Of a stretch of 64,000 nt of DNA, positions 29,392 through 39,189 are shown in pieces (within the stretch, counting starts at the first letter, position 1; each line of letters begins with the position of its first letter). The translations under genes and the position numbers were made by a program. The notes below the pieces were generated by a model, which ran no database searches, had not been told where the DNA came from, and saw nothing but the letters and a program-made list of their open reading frames with translations. Origin of the DNA: Deltaproteobacteria bacterium (GTDB lineage Bacteria > Myxococcota_A > Polyangia > Polyangiales > Houyiibacteriaceae); the NCBI GenBank assembly GCA_017644045.1, contig JAEPMI010000010.1, forward strand, positions 1 through 64,000, read 5' to 3'.

Positions 29392-30888
29392 GTGCCACGG
29401 TTCCTCGCCGCCCTCCTCGTCGTCGCGCTCCCCAGCGCGGTCTCTGCCCAATCGCTTCGCGTGTCCGACGCGCTCGGCGCTGCGCTGCAGGCGAACCCCT
29501 CCGTGCGCGCTTCCCTCTTCGACGTGCTCGCCGCCCGGGAGGCGACCCGCGCCGCGGAGGACGCGCGGGTGCCCGTCTTTCGCGCGAGCGTGGACGGTTC
29601 CTTCCGGGAGAGCTTCAGCGGAACGGCCGAGGGCGTCACGCTGAACGACTCGCGAGCCCTGAGCGCGGGCGTCGGGCTGGATTGGACGAGCGAGGTGGGC
29701 ACCACCCTGAGCATCGACCTCACGACCTCGTCGAGCTGGCGCACGGTCAACCGGGACCCGAGCACCACCACCAGCTTCACCATCGGCCCGAACTACGACG
29801 CGCAGCTGCTGGCGACCGTGCGACAACCGCTCCTTCGCGGTGCCGGACGCGACGCGACCCTGGCCAACGAGCGTGCGGCGCGAGCCTCGGCCACGGCGAC
29901 GAATGCGAGCCGGGAGACGGAGGTCAGCGGAGTGATCCGCGACGTGCTCTCGGCCTACTGGGAGCTCTGGTACGCGGAGCGGGCGCTCGACGTGCAGCAG
30001 GGTGCCGTCGAGCTCGCAGAGCGACAACTGCGCGACGCGGATGCGCAGGTGGAGCTCGGAAGCCTGGCGCCTGCGGACCGGCTGCGTTTCGCGAGCGAGC
30101 TAGCGAGCTTGCGTGAGACGAGGCGCTCCGCCGAGCTCACCGTGGCCACCCAGCGGCTGACCCTCGCGCGACTCGTGGCGGCCGAGGCGAACGCGCTGAG
30201 CGTCGACCCCGAGGCGCCCACCCAGCCCAGCCTCGGAGAGTTGCGTTCGCTCCTCGCGCGGGCGGCCGCCCAGTCGCCGGAGCTCGCCGCGCTCGACGCC
30301 AACGTGGAGCAAGCGGAGCAGAACGCGCTGAGCGCCCGCAACGCGGCCCGTGCGAGGGTCGACCTCGTCGGCAGCGCCGGCATGGTGACCCTCTGGGCAG
30401 ATGACACGTTGTCCGGGCTGCAGCTTCCAACGGGCCGGCCGGGCTTCGTCGTCACCGGCGGCCTGGAGGTCGAGCTTCCGCTCGGTTCGTCCACGGCAGA
30501 CGCACGGCGCGCGCAGGCCGAGGCGCAGCTCGAGGCGGCTCGTGCGCGGCGCGAGGCGGGGGATTGGAGCGTGCGGACGGCGGTGACCACCGCCTACGAG
30601 AGCGCTGCGAGCGCCGCCGATCGTGTGCCACTGGCCGCCGAGACCGCGACCGTCGCCGAAGCGTTGGCCGAGGCCGAGCGGGCTCGACTGGAGCTCGGCA
30701 CGAGCACGCCGAGCGACCTGGTCGAAGCGCAGCAGAGCGCCCGGGAGGCGGAGCTGCGGCGGCTGCGGGCGCTGGTGGACGCGGTCGTCGCCGCCCGCGA
30801 GCTCGAGCACACCACGGGAACGCTCCTGGACCGCTTCTCGCTTCGCGCAGCGGCCCAGCTGATGACGGAGGAACGAGATGCTGGCTGA
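29392..30888 (+). CDS. TolC-family outer-membrane efflux protein
   Basis: This 498-residue protein reads from GTG 29392, which gives a clean signal peptide MPRFLAALLVVALPSAVSA. ATG 29356 would add an acidic N-region and is less convincing, though the GTG has only a close GAAGG. Two long coiled-coil repeats typical of TolC are visible (RDVLSAYWELWYAERALDVQ with ERQLRDADAQVELGSLAPAD, and later TAYESAASAADRVPLAAETA with LELGTSTPSDLVEAQQSARE). It would form the outer-membrane channel for the MacAB-like pump encoded next. It overlaps that gene by 11 bases. Confidence 0.9.
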   Translation: MPRFLAALLVVALPSAVSAQSLRVSDALGAALQANPSVRASLFDVLAAREATRAAEDARVPVFRASVDGSFRESFSGTAEGVTLNDSRALSAGVGLDWTSEVGTTLSIDLTTSSSWRTVNRDPSTTTSFTIGPNYDAQLLATVRQPLLRGAGRDATLANERAARASATATNASRETEVSGVIRDVLSAYWELWYAERALDVQQGAVELAERQLRDADAQVELGSLAPADRLRFASELASLRETRRSAELTVATQRLTLARLVAAEANALSVDPEAPTQPSLGELRSLLARAAAQSPELAALDANVEQAEQNALSARNAARARVDLVGSAGMVTLWADDTLSGLQLPTGRPGFVVTGGLEVELPLGSSTADARRAQAEAQLEAARARREAGDWSVRTAVTTAYESAASAADRVPLAAETATVAEALAEAERARLELGTSTPSDLVEAQQSAREAELRRLRALVDAVVAARELEHTTGTLLDRFSLRAAAQLMTEERDAG

Positions 30889-32125
30889 GAAACGAGGACT
30901 GGCCGCCCGGCTGCGCGCCGGTGCGCGACGCACCCTCCCCTGGCTCTCGGTGCTGATGTTGCTGGGAGCGGTGGTGTTCTGGTGGACGACCGACGCGAGC
31001 GGCGCTGGTGAGGCGCCGGTCGGCCGAGCGCTCGAGGTCTCGCAGGGGGAGATTCGGCAGACGGCCGAGGCCACCGGCAAGATCGAGCCCCACGTCCAGG
31101 TGGAGGTGCAGCCCCGAGCGTCGGGCGAGGTGTCCGAGGTGCTCGTCGCCGAAGGCGACGAGGTGGAGGCCGGCCAGGTGCTCTTTCGGCTCGATGCCCG
31201 CGACGCCGAGCGCGATCTCGAGGACGCGCGGGTCGCGCTGCGCCGGGCGCGGGCGGACGTGGCGCAGGCCCGCGCCAACCGGGACGCCGCGCAGGCAGAG
31301 GCTGCAAACGCGGAGGCCGCCCGCGCGGTCAGCGAGCGGAGCGCCGCGGCGGGGCTGGTGAGCTCCGAGACCCATCGCACGAGCGCGACGTCCGCCCGGG
31401 TCGCAGAGGCCACCACCGCGGTCCGCCAGGCGGCGCTGCAGGGTGCTGGCGCGTCACTGGCTGCCGCGCAGCTCGCCGTGCAGGACGCGGAGCAGCGACT
31501 CGCGGAGATGACCGTGACCGCCCCCATCGCCGGCACGGTCCTCGACGTCTCGGTCGAGGTCGGCTCCATCGTGGCCTCGGCGCTCTCGAACGTGTCGGGC
31601 GGCACGGCCATGGCCACGGTCGCGGATCTGTCGGACCTGCGCGTGGTCGGAGCGATCGACGAAGCGCAGATCGGCGCCGTCGCTACGGAGCAAGCCGTGG
31701 AGATCCGGGTCGACGCCTACCCCGAGCGAACCTACTCCGGCCGCGTGGAGCGCGTGGCGCCGCTCGGCGTCGAAGAGAGCAACGTCGTGACCTTCGACGT
31801 CGAGATCGTGGTCACCGACGAGAACGCCAGCGACCTGCGCTCGGGCATGAGCGCGGACCTGTCGATCATCACCGGCCGCGAGGAGGGGATCCTGGTTCCC
31901 CTGATCGCCATCCGGAGCGAGGAGAACGGGCGGTTCGTGCAGCTGACCGACGGGACGTCGCGACCCATCCGAACCGGGGGCACCGACGGGCGCGCCATCG
32001 TGGTGCTCGAAGGACTCGAGGCGGGCGACCGCGTGCTCGCGGCCCCGGCCCCCACACCGGGCTCGGGTGGCGAACGGCGCAACGCACTGATGCCCGGGCC
32101 GCCCCGCGGACGAGGCCCGCGATGA
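30878..32125 (+). CDS. MacA-like periplasmic adaptor (HlyD/RND family)
   Basis: This 415-residue adaptor has one N-terminal membrane helix (LPWLSVLMLLGAVVFWWTTD). The lipoyl halves are VEVQPRASGEVSEVLVAEGD and AEMTVTAPIAGTVLDVSVEV, separated by a long Ala/Arg/Glu coiled-coil hairpin. A beta-barrel follows (VRVDAYPERTYSGRVERVAP region). It bridges the inner-membrane ABC transporter to TolC. It overlaps both neighbours (11 and 4 bases), so the four pump genes form one operon. Confidence 0.92.
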   Translation: MLAEKRGLAARLRAGARRTLPWLSVLMLLGAVVFWWTTDASGAGEAPVGRALEVSQGEIRQTAEATGKIEPHVQVEVQPRASGEVSEVLVAEGDEVEAGQVLFRLDARDAERDLEDARVALRRARADVAQARANRDAAQAEAANAEAARAVSERSAAAGLVSSETHRTSATSARVAEATTAVRQAALQGAGASLAAAQLAVQDAEQRLAEMTVTAPIAGTVLDVSVEVGSIVASALSNVSGGTAMATVADLSDLRVVGAIDEAQIGAVATEQAVEIRVDAYPERTYSGRVERVAPLGVEESNVVTFDVEIVVTDENASDLRSGMSADLSIITGREEGILVPLIAIRSEENGRFVQLTDGTSRPIRTGGTDGRAIVVLEGLEAGDRVLAAPAPTPGSGGERRNALMPGPPRGRGPR

Positions 32126-32850
32126 ACGTCCCCGTCGTCGTGAAGGAGCTCACGAAGGTCTACCGACCGGACGACCCGGGGCTCACGGTGCGCGCCCTCG
32201 ATGGGGTGTCGCTCCGAGCCGAGCGTGGGGAGGCCATCGCGATCATCGGGTCCTCCGGCTGCGGCAAGTCCACCCTGCTCCACATCCTCGGCTGTCTCGA
32301 CCGACCCACTTCCGGCACGTACAGGCTCGAGGGGCGGGACGTGGCTGGGCTGGACGAGGACGAGCGGGCCCGAGTTCGAAACCAGCACATCGGCTTCGTC
32401 TTCCAGAGCTTCAACCTGCTGCCGCGCATGACCGCTCGGGAGAACGTCGCCCTCCCCCTGCTGTACGCGGGGACCTCCAACCCTGGCGAGCTGGCCGAGC
32501 GGGCGTTGGCGCGCGTGGGATTGGCGGACCGCGCCCACCACCGACCGAACGAGCTGAGCGGTGGGCAGAAGCAGCGCGTGGCCATCGCGCGCGCACTGGT
32601 GACCCGGCCCTCGATCCTCCTCGCCGACGAGCCCACCGGCGCACTGGACAGCCGCACGAGCGGCGAGGTCCTCGAGCTGCTGACCCACCTGCACGAAGAG
32701 GGCACCACGCTCTTCGTGGTCACCCACGACCTCGAGGTGGCCCGGCGGCTCCCTCGATCGGTTCGCATGAGCGACGGTCGCGTTCTCCACGACGGTCCCA
32801 GCGACGCGGTGGTCGAGCGAATGCTGGAGGCCTTCGATGCCTCCGCTTGA
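32122..32850 (+). CDS. MacB/LolD-type ABC transporter ATPase
   Basis: This 242-residue ATPase has Walker A GSSGCGKST, Q-loop FVFQSFNLLPRMTARENV, signature LSGGQKQRVAIARAL, Walker B ILLADEPTGALDS and switch His in FVVTHDLEVA. The MacB/LolD subgroup is clear from the spacing and the FQSFNLLP phrase. In this operon the ATPase and permease are separate proteins, whereas E. coli MacB is a fusion. It overlaps the permease gene by 14 bases. Confidence 0.95.
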   Translation: MNVPVVVKELTKVYRPDDPGLTVRALDGVSLRAERGEAIAIIGSSGCGKSTLLHILGCLDRPTSGTYRLEGRDVAGLDEDERARVRNQHIGFVFQSFNLLPRMTARENVALPLLYAGTSNPGELAERALARVGLADRAHHRPNELSGGQKQRVAIARALVTRPSILLADEPTGALDSRTSGEVLELLTHLHEEGTTLFVVTHDLEVARRLPRSVRMSDGRVLHDGPSDAVVERMLEAFDASA

Positions 32851-34042
32851 GACCGTTCGGACGGCCTGGCGCTCACTGACCGGTCACCGGTTGCGCTCCG
32901 CGCTGACCGCGCTCGGGATGATCATCGGGGTCACGGCGGTGATCGCGGTGCTCGCCATCGGCGAAGGCGCCAAAGCGAGCGTCGAGGGACGCATTCGGTC
33001 GCTCGGCTCGAACCTGCTCAGCGTGCGCCCCGCGCGGATGAGCGCCGGACCGGTTCGTAGCGGCCGGGTCGAGACGTTGGTCGCCGAGGACGCCGACGCC
33101 ATCGCCGAGCTCGACGGGGTCTCCGGCGTGAGCGCCGAGGTCTCCGGCAGCGCGCAGGTGAAGTTCCGTGAGAACAACCTCAACGGGACGGTCTACGGCG
33201 TGACCGAGGACTACCTTCGGATCCGCAACCTCGAGCTCGCCCAGGGCATCGGCTTCACCCGCGCCGACGATCAGGCCGGTCGACGGATGGCCGTGCTCGG
33301 CGCCGACGTCGCGAGCGAGCTCTTCGCGGGGCGGAGCGCCATCGGCGAGCGGATCCAGATCGCCGGTCAGGGCTTCACCGTGGTCGGCGTGCTGGTCGCC
33401 AAGGGAGACGTCGGCTTCTCGTCACCCGACGACCAGGTGCTCGTCCCGCTGCGCGTCCACCAGCGCTCCCTCTTCGGCCAAGACGCGCTCTCGGGCATCA
33501 GCGTGCAGGTGGAGAGCGAGGACGCCTCGGCCGAAGTGCAGACCCGCATCGAGGCGCTGCTGAGGCTTCGGCACCGCATCGCGACGGGCGCGGACGACGA
33601 CTTCGAGGTGCGCTCCCAGAGCGAGATGCTCGAAACGATGGGCGCGGTCACCAGCACCTTCACCGCGCTCCTCGGGAGCGTCGCCGCGGTGAGCCTGCTG
33701 GTCGGTGGCATCGGCATCATGAACATCATGCTGGTGACCGTCCGGGAGCGGACCCGCGAGATCGGCGTCCGGCTCGCGGTCGGCGCGCGGCGCCGCGACA
33801 TCCTCTTCCAGTTCCTCGTGGAGGCCATCGTCGTCTCCATCTTCGGCGGGCTGGTGGGCATGGCGCTCGGCTGGGCCACGGCGCTGGGCATCGGTCGCTT
33901 CGGCGGCTGGGAGACCGTCGTGCCGAGCTACGCCTACCTGCTCTCGCTCGGCGTGTCCGTGACGATCGGCGTCGCCTTCGGCGTCGGCCCGGCCCGCCGC
34001 GCCTCTCGCCTCGACCCGGTCGAAGCCCTCCGCCACGAGTAG
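32837..34042 (+). CDS. MacB-type ABC transporter permease
   Basis: This 401-residue permease has the MacB/FtsX arrangement. An N-terminal helix (RLRSALTALGMIIGVTAVIA) is followed by a large periplasmic MacB_PCD domain (about 45-255). Three C-terminal helices follow, with the signature LLVGGIGIMNIMLVTVRERT and REIGVRLAVGARRRDI. MacB-type pumps move substrates from the periplasm through TolC by mechanotransmission rather than across the inner membrane. Likely cargo are antibiotics, lipopeptides or envelope stress products, in keeping with a Cpx-type box upstream. Confidence 0.94.
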   Translation: MPPLETVRTAWRSLTGHRLRSALTALGMIIGVTAVIAVLAIGEGAKASVEGRIRSLGSNLLSVRPARMSAGPVRSGRVETLVAEDADAIAELDGVSGVSAEVSGSAQVKFRENNLNGTVYGVTEDYLRIRNLELAQGIGFTRADDQAGRRMAVLGADVASELFAGRSAIGERIQIAGQGFTVVGVLVAKGDVGFSSPDDQVLVPLRVHQRSLFGQDALSGISVQVESEDASAEVQTRIEALLRLRHRIATGADDDFEVRSQSEMLETMGAVTSTFTALLGSVAAVSLLVGGIGIMNIMLVTVRERTREIGVRLAVGARRRDILFQFLVEAIVVSIFGGLVGMALGWATALGIGRFGGWETVVPSYAYLLSLGVSVTIGVAFGVGPARRASRLDPVEALRHE

Positions 34043-34092
34043 GTGTGGGCGCTCATTGACTTTGGGCATCCGGCGCTTCGATGATGCGCGCC

Positions 34093-34797
34093 ATGGACAA
34101 AGTGGTCTCATCGGCCGCCGCCGCGATCGAGGACATGGTCGACGGCGCGACCCTCCTCAGCGGGGGCTTCGGACTCAGCGGCAACCCCGAGAACCTCATT
34201 CGGGCCCTGAAGGACAAGGGAACGAAGGGGCTGACGATCATCAGCAACAACTGCGGGACGACCGACATGGGGCTCGGCATCCTGCTCGCCAACGGGCAGG
34301 TGAAGAAGATGATCTCGTCGTACGTCGGCGAGAACTCGATCTTCGCCGAGAAGTTCCTCAGCGGTGAGCTCGAGGTCGAGCTGAACCCGCAGGGCACGCT
34401 GGCCGAGCGCATCCGCGCGGGCGGCGCCGGCATCGAAGCCTTCTTCACCCCGACCGGCTACGGCACCAAGGTCGCCGAGGGGAAGGAGACCCGCGAGATC
34501 GGCGGGCGCCACTGCGTGCTCGAGACCTGCCTGCGCGGCGACTTCGCCTTCGTGAAGGCCTGGAAGGCCGACCGCTGGGGCAACCTCGTCTACCGAAAGA
34601 CGGCGCGGAACTTCAACCCGGAGATCGCGACCGCCGGCAAGATCACCATCGCCGAGGTCGAGGAGCTGGTCGAGGTCGGCGAGCTGGACCCGGACCAGAT
34701 CCACACCCCCGGCATCTACGTGCAGCGGGTCATCGTCGGCGAGCGCTTCGACAAGCCGATCGAACAGGTCACCACCCGCACCCGAGAGGACGGCTGA
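34093..34797 (+). CDS. scoA: 3-oxoacid CoA-transferase subunit A
   Basis: This 234-residue subunit starts at ATG 34093 ([18 protein letters not shown]), matching the usual N-terminus; ATG 34081 and 34084 are alternatives. Signatures are [39 protein letters not shown] and the [20 protein letters not shown] stretch. With subunit B it moves CoA between succinate (or acetate) and acetoacetate, feeding ketone-body or short-chain fatty acid use. It is directly upstream of subunit B with a two-base gap. Confidence 0.93.
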   Translation: MDKVVSSAAAAIEDMVDGATLLSGGFGLSGNPENLIRALKDKGTKGLTIISNNCGTTDMGLGILLANGQVKKMISSYVGENSIFAEKFLSGELEVELNPQGTLAERIRAGGAGIEAFFTPTGYGTKVAEGKETREIGGRHCVLETCLRGDFAFVKAWKADRWGNLVYRKTARNFNPEIATAGKITIAEVEELVEVGELDPDQIHTPGIYVQRVIVGERFDKPIEQVTTRTREDG

Positions 34798-34799
34798 AC

Positions 34800-35459
34800 A
34801 TGGCACTCACTCGAGACGAGATGGCGGCGCGCATCGCCAAGGAGCTGAGCGACGGCTTCTACGTGAACCTCGGCATCGGCATGCCGACGCTCATCGCCAA
34901 CCACATCCCCGAGGGCATCGAGGTGGTGCTCCAGTCCGAGAACGGGCTGCTCGGCATCGGCCCCTTCCCCTACGAGGGAGAGGAGGACGCCGACCTCATC
35001 AACGCCGGCAAGCAGACGGTCACCACCATTCCCGGCTCCGTCTTCTTCAGCTCGTCGGAGAGCTTCGCGATGATCCGCGGCGGCCACGTGGACATGTGCG
35101 TGCTCGGTGCGATGCAGGTCAGCGGTCAGGGCGACCTCGCGAACTGGATGATCCCCGGCAAGATGGTCAAGGGGATGGGCGGCGCCATGGATCTGGTGGC
35201 CGGCTCCCGCCGCGTGATGGTCATGATGGAGCACGTCACCAAGCGCGGTGACCTGAAGATCCTGAAGGAGTGCTCGCTCCCGCTCACCGGCGTGAAGTGC
35301 GTGAGCGAGATCTACACCGACCTCTGCGTGCTCGACGTGAAGGACGGCCAGCTCCACCTCCGCGAGCTCGCGCCCGGCGTGAGCGTCGACGAGATCCGGG
35401 AGAAGACCGAGCCCGAGATCGTCGTGCCCGAGAACGTCCCGACCATCGCCGGCGCCTGA
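34800..35459 (+). CDS. scoB: 3-oxoacid CoA-transferase subunit B
   Basis: This 219-residue catalytic subunit contains the active-site Glu in [20 protein letters not shown], near residue 46. The [17 protein letters not shown] and [20 protein letters not shown] signatures are intact, and the C-terminus has [20 protein letters not shown]. Full family length. A shortened, catalytically dead relative occurs at 57.9 kb. It converges with the unknown minus-strand gene five bases later. Confidence 0.95.
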   Translation: MALTRDEMAARIAKELSDGFYVNLGIGMPTLIANHIPEGIEVVLQSENGLLGIGPFPYEGEEDADLINAGKQTVTTIPGSVFFSSSESFAMIRGGHVDMCVLGAMQVSGQGDLANWMIPGKMVKGMGGAMDLVAGSRRVMVMMEHVTKRGDLKILKECSLPLTGVKCVSEIYTDLCVLDVKDGQLHLRELAPGVSVDEIREKTEPEIVVPENVPTIAGA

Positions 35460-35464
35460 AGGGC

Positions 35465-37540
35465 TCAGCGAGCGGGAACGAGCAGGCCGTCGAGCGCTTT
35501 GGCGAGCGTCTCGGGGTCGGCGTAGAGCTCGTCGACCTCGTCGGCGTCGACGAGGGCGTTCTCCACGGCCTCGGCCGCCGCGCCGAAGTCGTGCAGGTGG
35601 GTGAGGAACGCCTGCTCCACCGACGCCGCCAGCGCGGCGCTCGGCGCGGCCTGGAGCTCGAGGAGCTCCCCGTCGACCAGCGTCTGAAGGAGCGCGGGGA
35701 CGGCGGACCAAGGCTCGACGGGAGGCTCCACTCGCCGTGAGTCCTCGAGCGGGCATTGGCGCGCGTGGATCACCTCCCGGCCGTCGCGCGTGCCTCGGTG
35801 CAGATGGGCGAGGTCACCGAGAGCGAGCGACCGGATCGCCAGGTCGGGGCTCGGCGCCGCGTCGATGTCCAGCCCATCGAAGAAGGCGCCGCAGAGGAAC
35901 GAGAGCTTCGGCTCGCCCTCTCTCCGTTTGGCGTCGAAGCGCACCCCGTACGCCCAGCCGCCCGGGAGCAGGTCGAGGGTGAGGTAACCTTCGCGGCTCG
36001 ACCCATCGGGCTGCGACGCGAACGCGAGGAAGACGTGGGGCTCGTCCGGGATCGAGGTCGTGAGCGCCTCGAGCTCCATGCCCGCGATCCAGACGTCGAG
36101 CAAGGGACCATCGGTCTCGAGCTGCAGACACCAACGCACCGGGCCACGGCTGGCGTCGGCCACCAGCTCGGCGGTGGCGATCGCCGTCGCACCCGCGACG
36201 CCTTCGACGCGTGGATTGTACTGGTGCACGAGGGCGATGTGCGCGCGAAGCCATGGCTCCACCGGCTCGGTGATCGTGAGCTCACGCCAGCGCTCCGGGA
36301 GGGCTCGGCGGAGCGCATGGTCGACGAACGGCGACTCGTCCGCGCGAGCGAGGCGACCGAGCGCGTCTCGGACGCCCGAGGGACCGAGCGGCGGCAGCGC
36401 CGCGCGGTACAGGTGGCGCAGCACGGCGTTGCGCGCGCCCTGCTTCTCGATGGCGGGCAGGGGCATCGCCAGCCGCTGCTGGAGCTCCGTCGACGCCGCG
36501 CCTTCGCCATCGGCGAGAGCGAGCAGCGTTGCCACTTGGTCCGGCGCCGGAACGGGCAATCGCCCGAGGGTGGGATCGTCGACCCACGCGAAGCGGATGG
36601 GCTCGAGCGCGAGCGGATCGGTCAGGCGCTCGAAGGGGTCCGTGTCCTCGTCGCCACGGACTCGACCGTCCTCCACGAGGAAGCAGCCCTTCCCGGCCAC
36701 GGCCGCCACCTCGGTCAGTGATGCGTCGACCGAGACGTCTGCGTCCATGCCGCCCACGTGCGCGCGCTCGATGATGCGGCGCGGGTGTCCCTCGAAACGC
36801 ACGACGTCCTCGTCGACCCAGCCGATGAAGCCGCGGGGGCTCGGAACGCAGGGGCCCATGCGCTTCCACTGGCTGTCGAAGCCATCGACCCAGAGCCCCT
36901 CGCGGTCGAGCCACACGACCTCGCCGGTTCGGCCATTGTGGACGGCGCTGACGACGACTCCGTCCGCGTGCACGTAGGCACAGATCCAACCCTGGTAGAT
37001 GGGGACCGTCTGCCAGAGCACCTCGGAACCATCCGCCCAGCGGACGAAGAGGAGGCCAGAGACGTGGGCGACCGCGGAGCCGTGTTCGGTGGTCGTCGCT
37101 CGGGCCTCGCCGTAGCGGGACCACTCCGGCTCGTAGGCTGCGAACTGGTAGGCCGCACCGAAGGGCCAAGCGATCGGCCGAACCGGCGGCAGCACGACCG
37201 GCGTGAGCATCTCGGGCTCCGCGTCGGTGAAGCGGACGAGCTCCATCTGCTTCTCGAGCAGGCGCAGCCCGAGTAGCTGGCCAGGGCTCTCGTAGGTCGC
37301 GTCCACCAGGGTCCAGCCGAAGGACTCGCGGCTGCCGTCGGCGAGCGCGATGCGGGTGGCCTGGCGGTCCTCTCCGGCGACCCACCCCGTCGCTCCGTCG
37401 GGACTGACGGCGAGCGCGCCGGTCGGCGAGTAGCGACTCGCGTCGGCGGCTCCCAGGCTGCGAACCCCGCCCGGCTCGATGAGCGACAGCGAGCCCTTCT
37501 CCAAATGGAGGATCCGCTGGCCGTCGGTCCAGACTCTCAT
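35465..37540 (-). CDS. Large hypothetical beta-propeller-like protein
   Basis: This 691-residue protein has no signal peptide. The first 300 residues look like a degenerate propeller with repeated W/G-rich strands (AVSPDGATGWVAGEDRQATR, LLFVRWADGSEVLWQTVPIY, VHNGRTGEVVWLDREGLWVD). The middle is helical and the last 250 residues are again beta-rich with an acidic end. I do not recognise a named family. Genes of this style are common in large deltaproteobacterial genomes. No operon partner is evident: the gene upstream is on the same strand but belongs to the rib operon. Confidence 0.6.
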   Translation of the reverse strand: MRVWTDGQRILHLEKGSLSLIEPGGVRSLGAADASRYSPTGALAVSPDGATGWVAGEDRQATRIALADGSRESFGWTLVDATYESPGQLLGLRLLEKQMELVRFTDAEPEMLTPVVLPPVRPIAWPFGAAYQFAAYEPEWSRYGEARATTTEHGSAVAHVSGLLFVRWADGSEVLWQTVPIYQGWICAYVHADGVVVSAVHNGRTGEVVWLDREGLWVDGFDSQWKRMGPCVPSPRGFIGWVDEDVVRFEGHPRRIIERAHVGGMDADVSVDASLTEVAAVAGKGCFLVEDGRVRGDEDTDPFERLTDPLALEPIRFAWVDDPTLGRLPVPAPDQVATLLALADGEGAASTELQQRLAMPLPAIEKQGARNAVLRHLYRAALPPLGPSGVRDALGRLARADESPFVDHALRRALPERWRELTITEPVEPWLRAHIALVHQYNPRVEGVAGATAIATAELVADASRGPVRWCLQLETDGPLLDVWIAGMELEALTTSIPDEPHVFLAFASQPDGSSREGYLTLDLLPGGWAYGVRFDAKRREGEPKLSFLCGAFFDGLDIDAAPSPDLAIRSLALGDLAHLHRGTRDGREVIHARQCPLEDSRRVEPPVEPWSAVPALLQTLVDGELLELQAAPSAALAASVEQAFLTHLHDFGAAAEAVENALVDADEVDELYADPETLAKALDGLLVPAR

Positions 37541-37577
37541 GCTCTCTCATACGTGCGGTGAGACGGGCTCTCCCCGC

Positions 37578-38156
37578 TCAGCCGACGCGGGCGCGGGTGC
37601 GGCGGCGCTCGCGCTCGAGCACGGGGTCCATCGCACGCTGGGCCATCTGCCCTTCGACAAGGATGAGCTCGTCGAGCTCGTCGAAGCTCCGGACGATCTT
37701 CAGGAAGCGCTCCATCGCGTCGGCGGCGGGAATCGCGCCGGTCGCCCGGCCCGGCAGCTCGATGACGCACGAGCGCATCCGAGCGCGGGTGGCGGTCTCG
37801 AGAATGTGGCGGAGCGCGTCGTCGAAGCGCTTCGGGGTGAACCCGTCGGACGGACCGAGCCCGACCAGGAGTAGCTTGTCGACGCTCAGCCGCTCACCAC
37901 TCGGCAGCAGCGTGAGCTCACCGGGCGAGCCGTCGATGCGGCCGCGGATCAGTAGCTTCGAGAGGAAGCCGCACATGCGCCAGTCGACCAGGCCCGCGGC
38001 CCCGCGCAGGGGGCGCAGGTCGGAGAAGAAGGGCAGCGCCAGGACCTCGGACTCGACTCCGTCGAGCCGACGCAGGTCGGGCGAGACGAACGCCAGCTCC
38101 CGCCGGAGAGTCACGCTGAGCGCCGGAGAGCTCAGGGTGCCGCCGCGGGCGCTCAT
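37578..38156 (-). CDS. Stand-alone M17 leucyl aminopeptidase N-terminal-type domain
   Basis: This 192-residue protein matches the macro-like N-domain of M17 aminopeptidases. It includes ESEVLALPFFSDLRPLRGAA, a glycine-rich LSKLLIRGRIDGSPGELTLL and KLLLVGLGPSDGFTPKRFDD. The zinc-binding catalytic domain is absent, so it cannot be a peptidase. It begins eight bases after nusB and is probably the last gene of the nrdR-rib-nusB operon. A regulatory or binding role is inferred; the ligand is unknown. Confidence 0.75.
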   Translation of the reverse strand: MSARGGTLSSPALSVTLRRELAFVSPDLRRLDGVESEVLALPFFSDLRPLRGAAGLVDWRMCGFLSKLLIRGRIDGSPGELTLLPSGERLSVDKLLLVGLGPSDGFTPKRFDDALRHILETATRARMRSCVIELPGRATGAIPAADAMERFLKIVRSFDELDELILVEGQMAQRAMDPVLERERRRTRARVG

Positions 38157-38164
38157 CGCTCGCC

Positions 38165-38629
38165 CTACTCCTTGCCCAGATCGGTGGCGATGCGGTCGAG
38201 CACGCCGTTCACGAAGCCCGGGCTGCCCTCGGCGCCGAAGCGCTTGGCGAGCTCGATGGCCTCGTTGAGGGTCACCCGGCGCGGAATGTCGCTCATCTCG
38301 AGGAGCTCGTAGGTGGCGAGGCGGAGGATGTTCCGGTCCACGCGCATCATCCGCTCGAGCCGCCAGTGGTGGCTCACCTTCCGGATGGTCTCGTCGATGC
38401 GCTCGCGGTTCTCGTGGACACCGCGGATCAGCGCCTCGGCGAACTCGCGCGCGTCGGCGCTCTTCGGCTTGCTCGGCGGCTCGATGCCGTCCTCTTCGGC
38501 CGCTTGCTGCGCCTCGTGGGTCAGATGGGTCCAGTACATCCGGAGCGCGTCCTCGGCGCCCACGCCGGAGACATCCATCTGGTAGAGCATCTGGAGAGCC
38601 GCCTCGCGGCCTCTACGTCGAACGCCCAT
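38165..38629 (-). CDS. nusB: NusB transcription antitermination factor
   Basis: This 154-residue all-helical factor starts with MGVRRRGREAALQMLYQMDV and ends with VTLNEAIELAKRFGAEGSPG then FVNGVLDRIA, the classic NusB signatures. It pairs with NusE (S10) on boxA RNA during rRNA transcription. Its position straight after ribH is conserved in many bacteria. The insert of about 20 residues around EEDGIEPPSKPKSAD is longer than in E. coli. Confidence 0.97.
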   Translation of the reverse strand: MGVRRRGREAALQMLYQMDVSGVGAEDALRMYWTHLTHEAQQAAEEDGIEPPSKPKSADAREFAEALIRGVHENRERIDETIRKVSHHWRLERMMRVDRNILRLATYELLEMSDIPRRVTLNEAIELAKRFGAEGSPGFVNGVLDRIATDLGKE

Positions 38630-38645
38630 GGCTCTCTACGTCCCC

Positions 38646-39128
38646 TCAGAGCCCCGCTTCGCCCATCGCGCCTTCGAGCGCGACCATCTCGAGCGCGGCC
38701 ATGCCGGCCTCGAAGCCCTTGTTGCCGGCCTTGGTGCCGGCACGCTCGACCGCCTGCTCGATGGTGTCGGTGGTGAGGACGCCGAAGATGACGGGCAACT
38801 CGTGCTTCATCATCGCGTGGGCCACGCCCTTGGCCGCCTCACCGGCGACGTAGTCGAAGTGCGGGGTCGCGCCGCGAATGACCGCGCCGAGGGCGAGCAC
38901 CGCCGAGTGCTTCCCGGCCTTGGCGACCCGGTCGACCACGCGGGGGAGCTCCCAGGCGCCGGGGACGAGGAAGACGTCGATCCGGTCCTCGCCCACGCCA
39001 TGGCGGCGGAGCGCGTCCTTCGCGCCGGCCACCAGGTGGTCGACGATGAAGTGGTTGAAGCGGGCCGCGACGATGGCGAAACGCGCATCGGCCGGGACGG
39101 AATCGAAGGTGCCTTCGTAGGTAGCCAT
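38646..39128 (-). CDS. ribH: RibH, 6,7-dimethyl-8-ribityllumazine synthase
   Basis: This 160-residue subunit of the icosahedral lumazine synthase condenses dihydroxybutanone phosphate with the ribityl-pyrimidine. Key elements are present: [25 protein letters not shown] (phosphate loop), [20 protein letters not shown] with active-site His, and [20 protein letters not shown]. It starts at ATG 39128, 61 bases after the RibBX gene and 16 bases before nusB. Confidence 0.97.
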   Translation of the reverse strand: MATYEGTFDSVPADARFAIVAARFNHFIVDHLVAGAKDALRRHGVGEDRIDVFLVPGAWELPRVVDRVAKAGKHSAVLALGAVIRGATPHFDYVAGEAAKGVAHAMMKHELPVIFGVLTTDTIEQAVERAGTKAGNKGFEAGMAALEMVALEGAMGEAGL

Positions 39129-39189
39129 CAGAGTTCTCGGAAACGTGGAAGGAGACGGGCTGGCGAGCAACCGGTCGGTTCGGCGAGAA

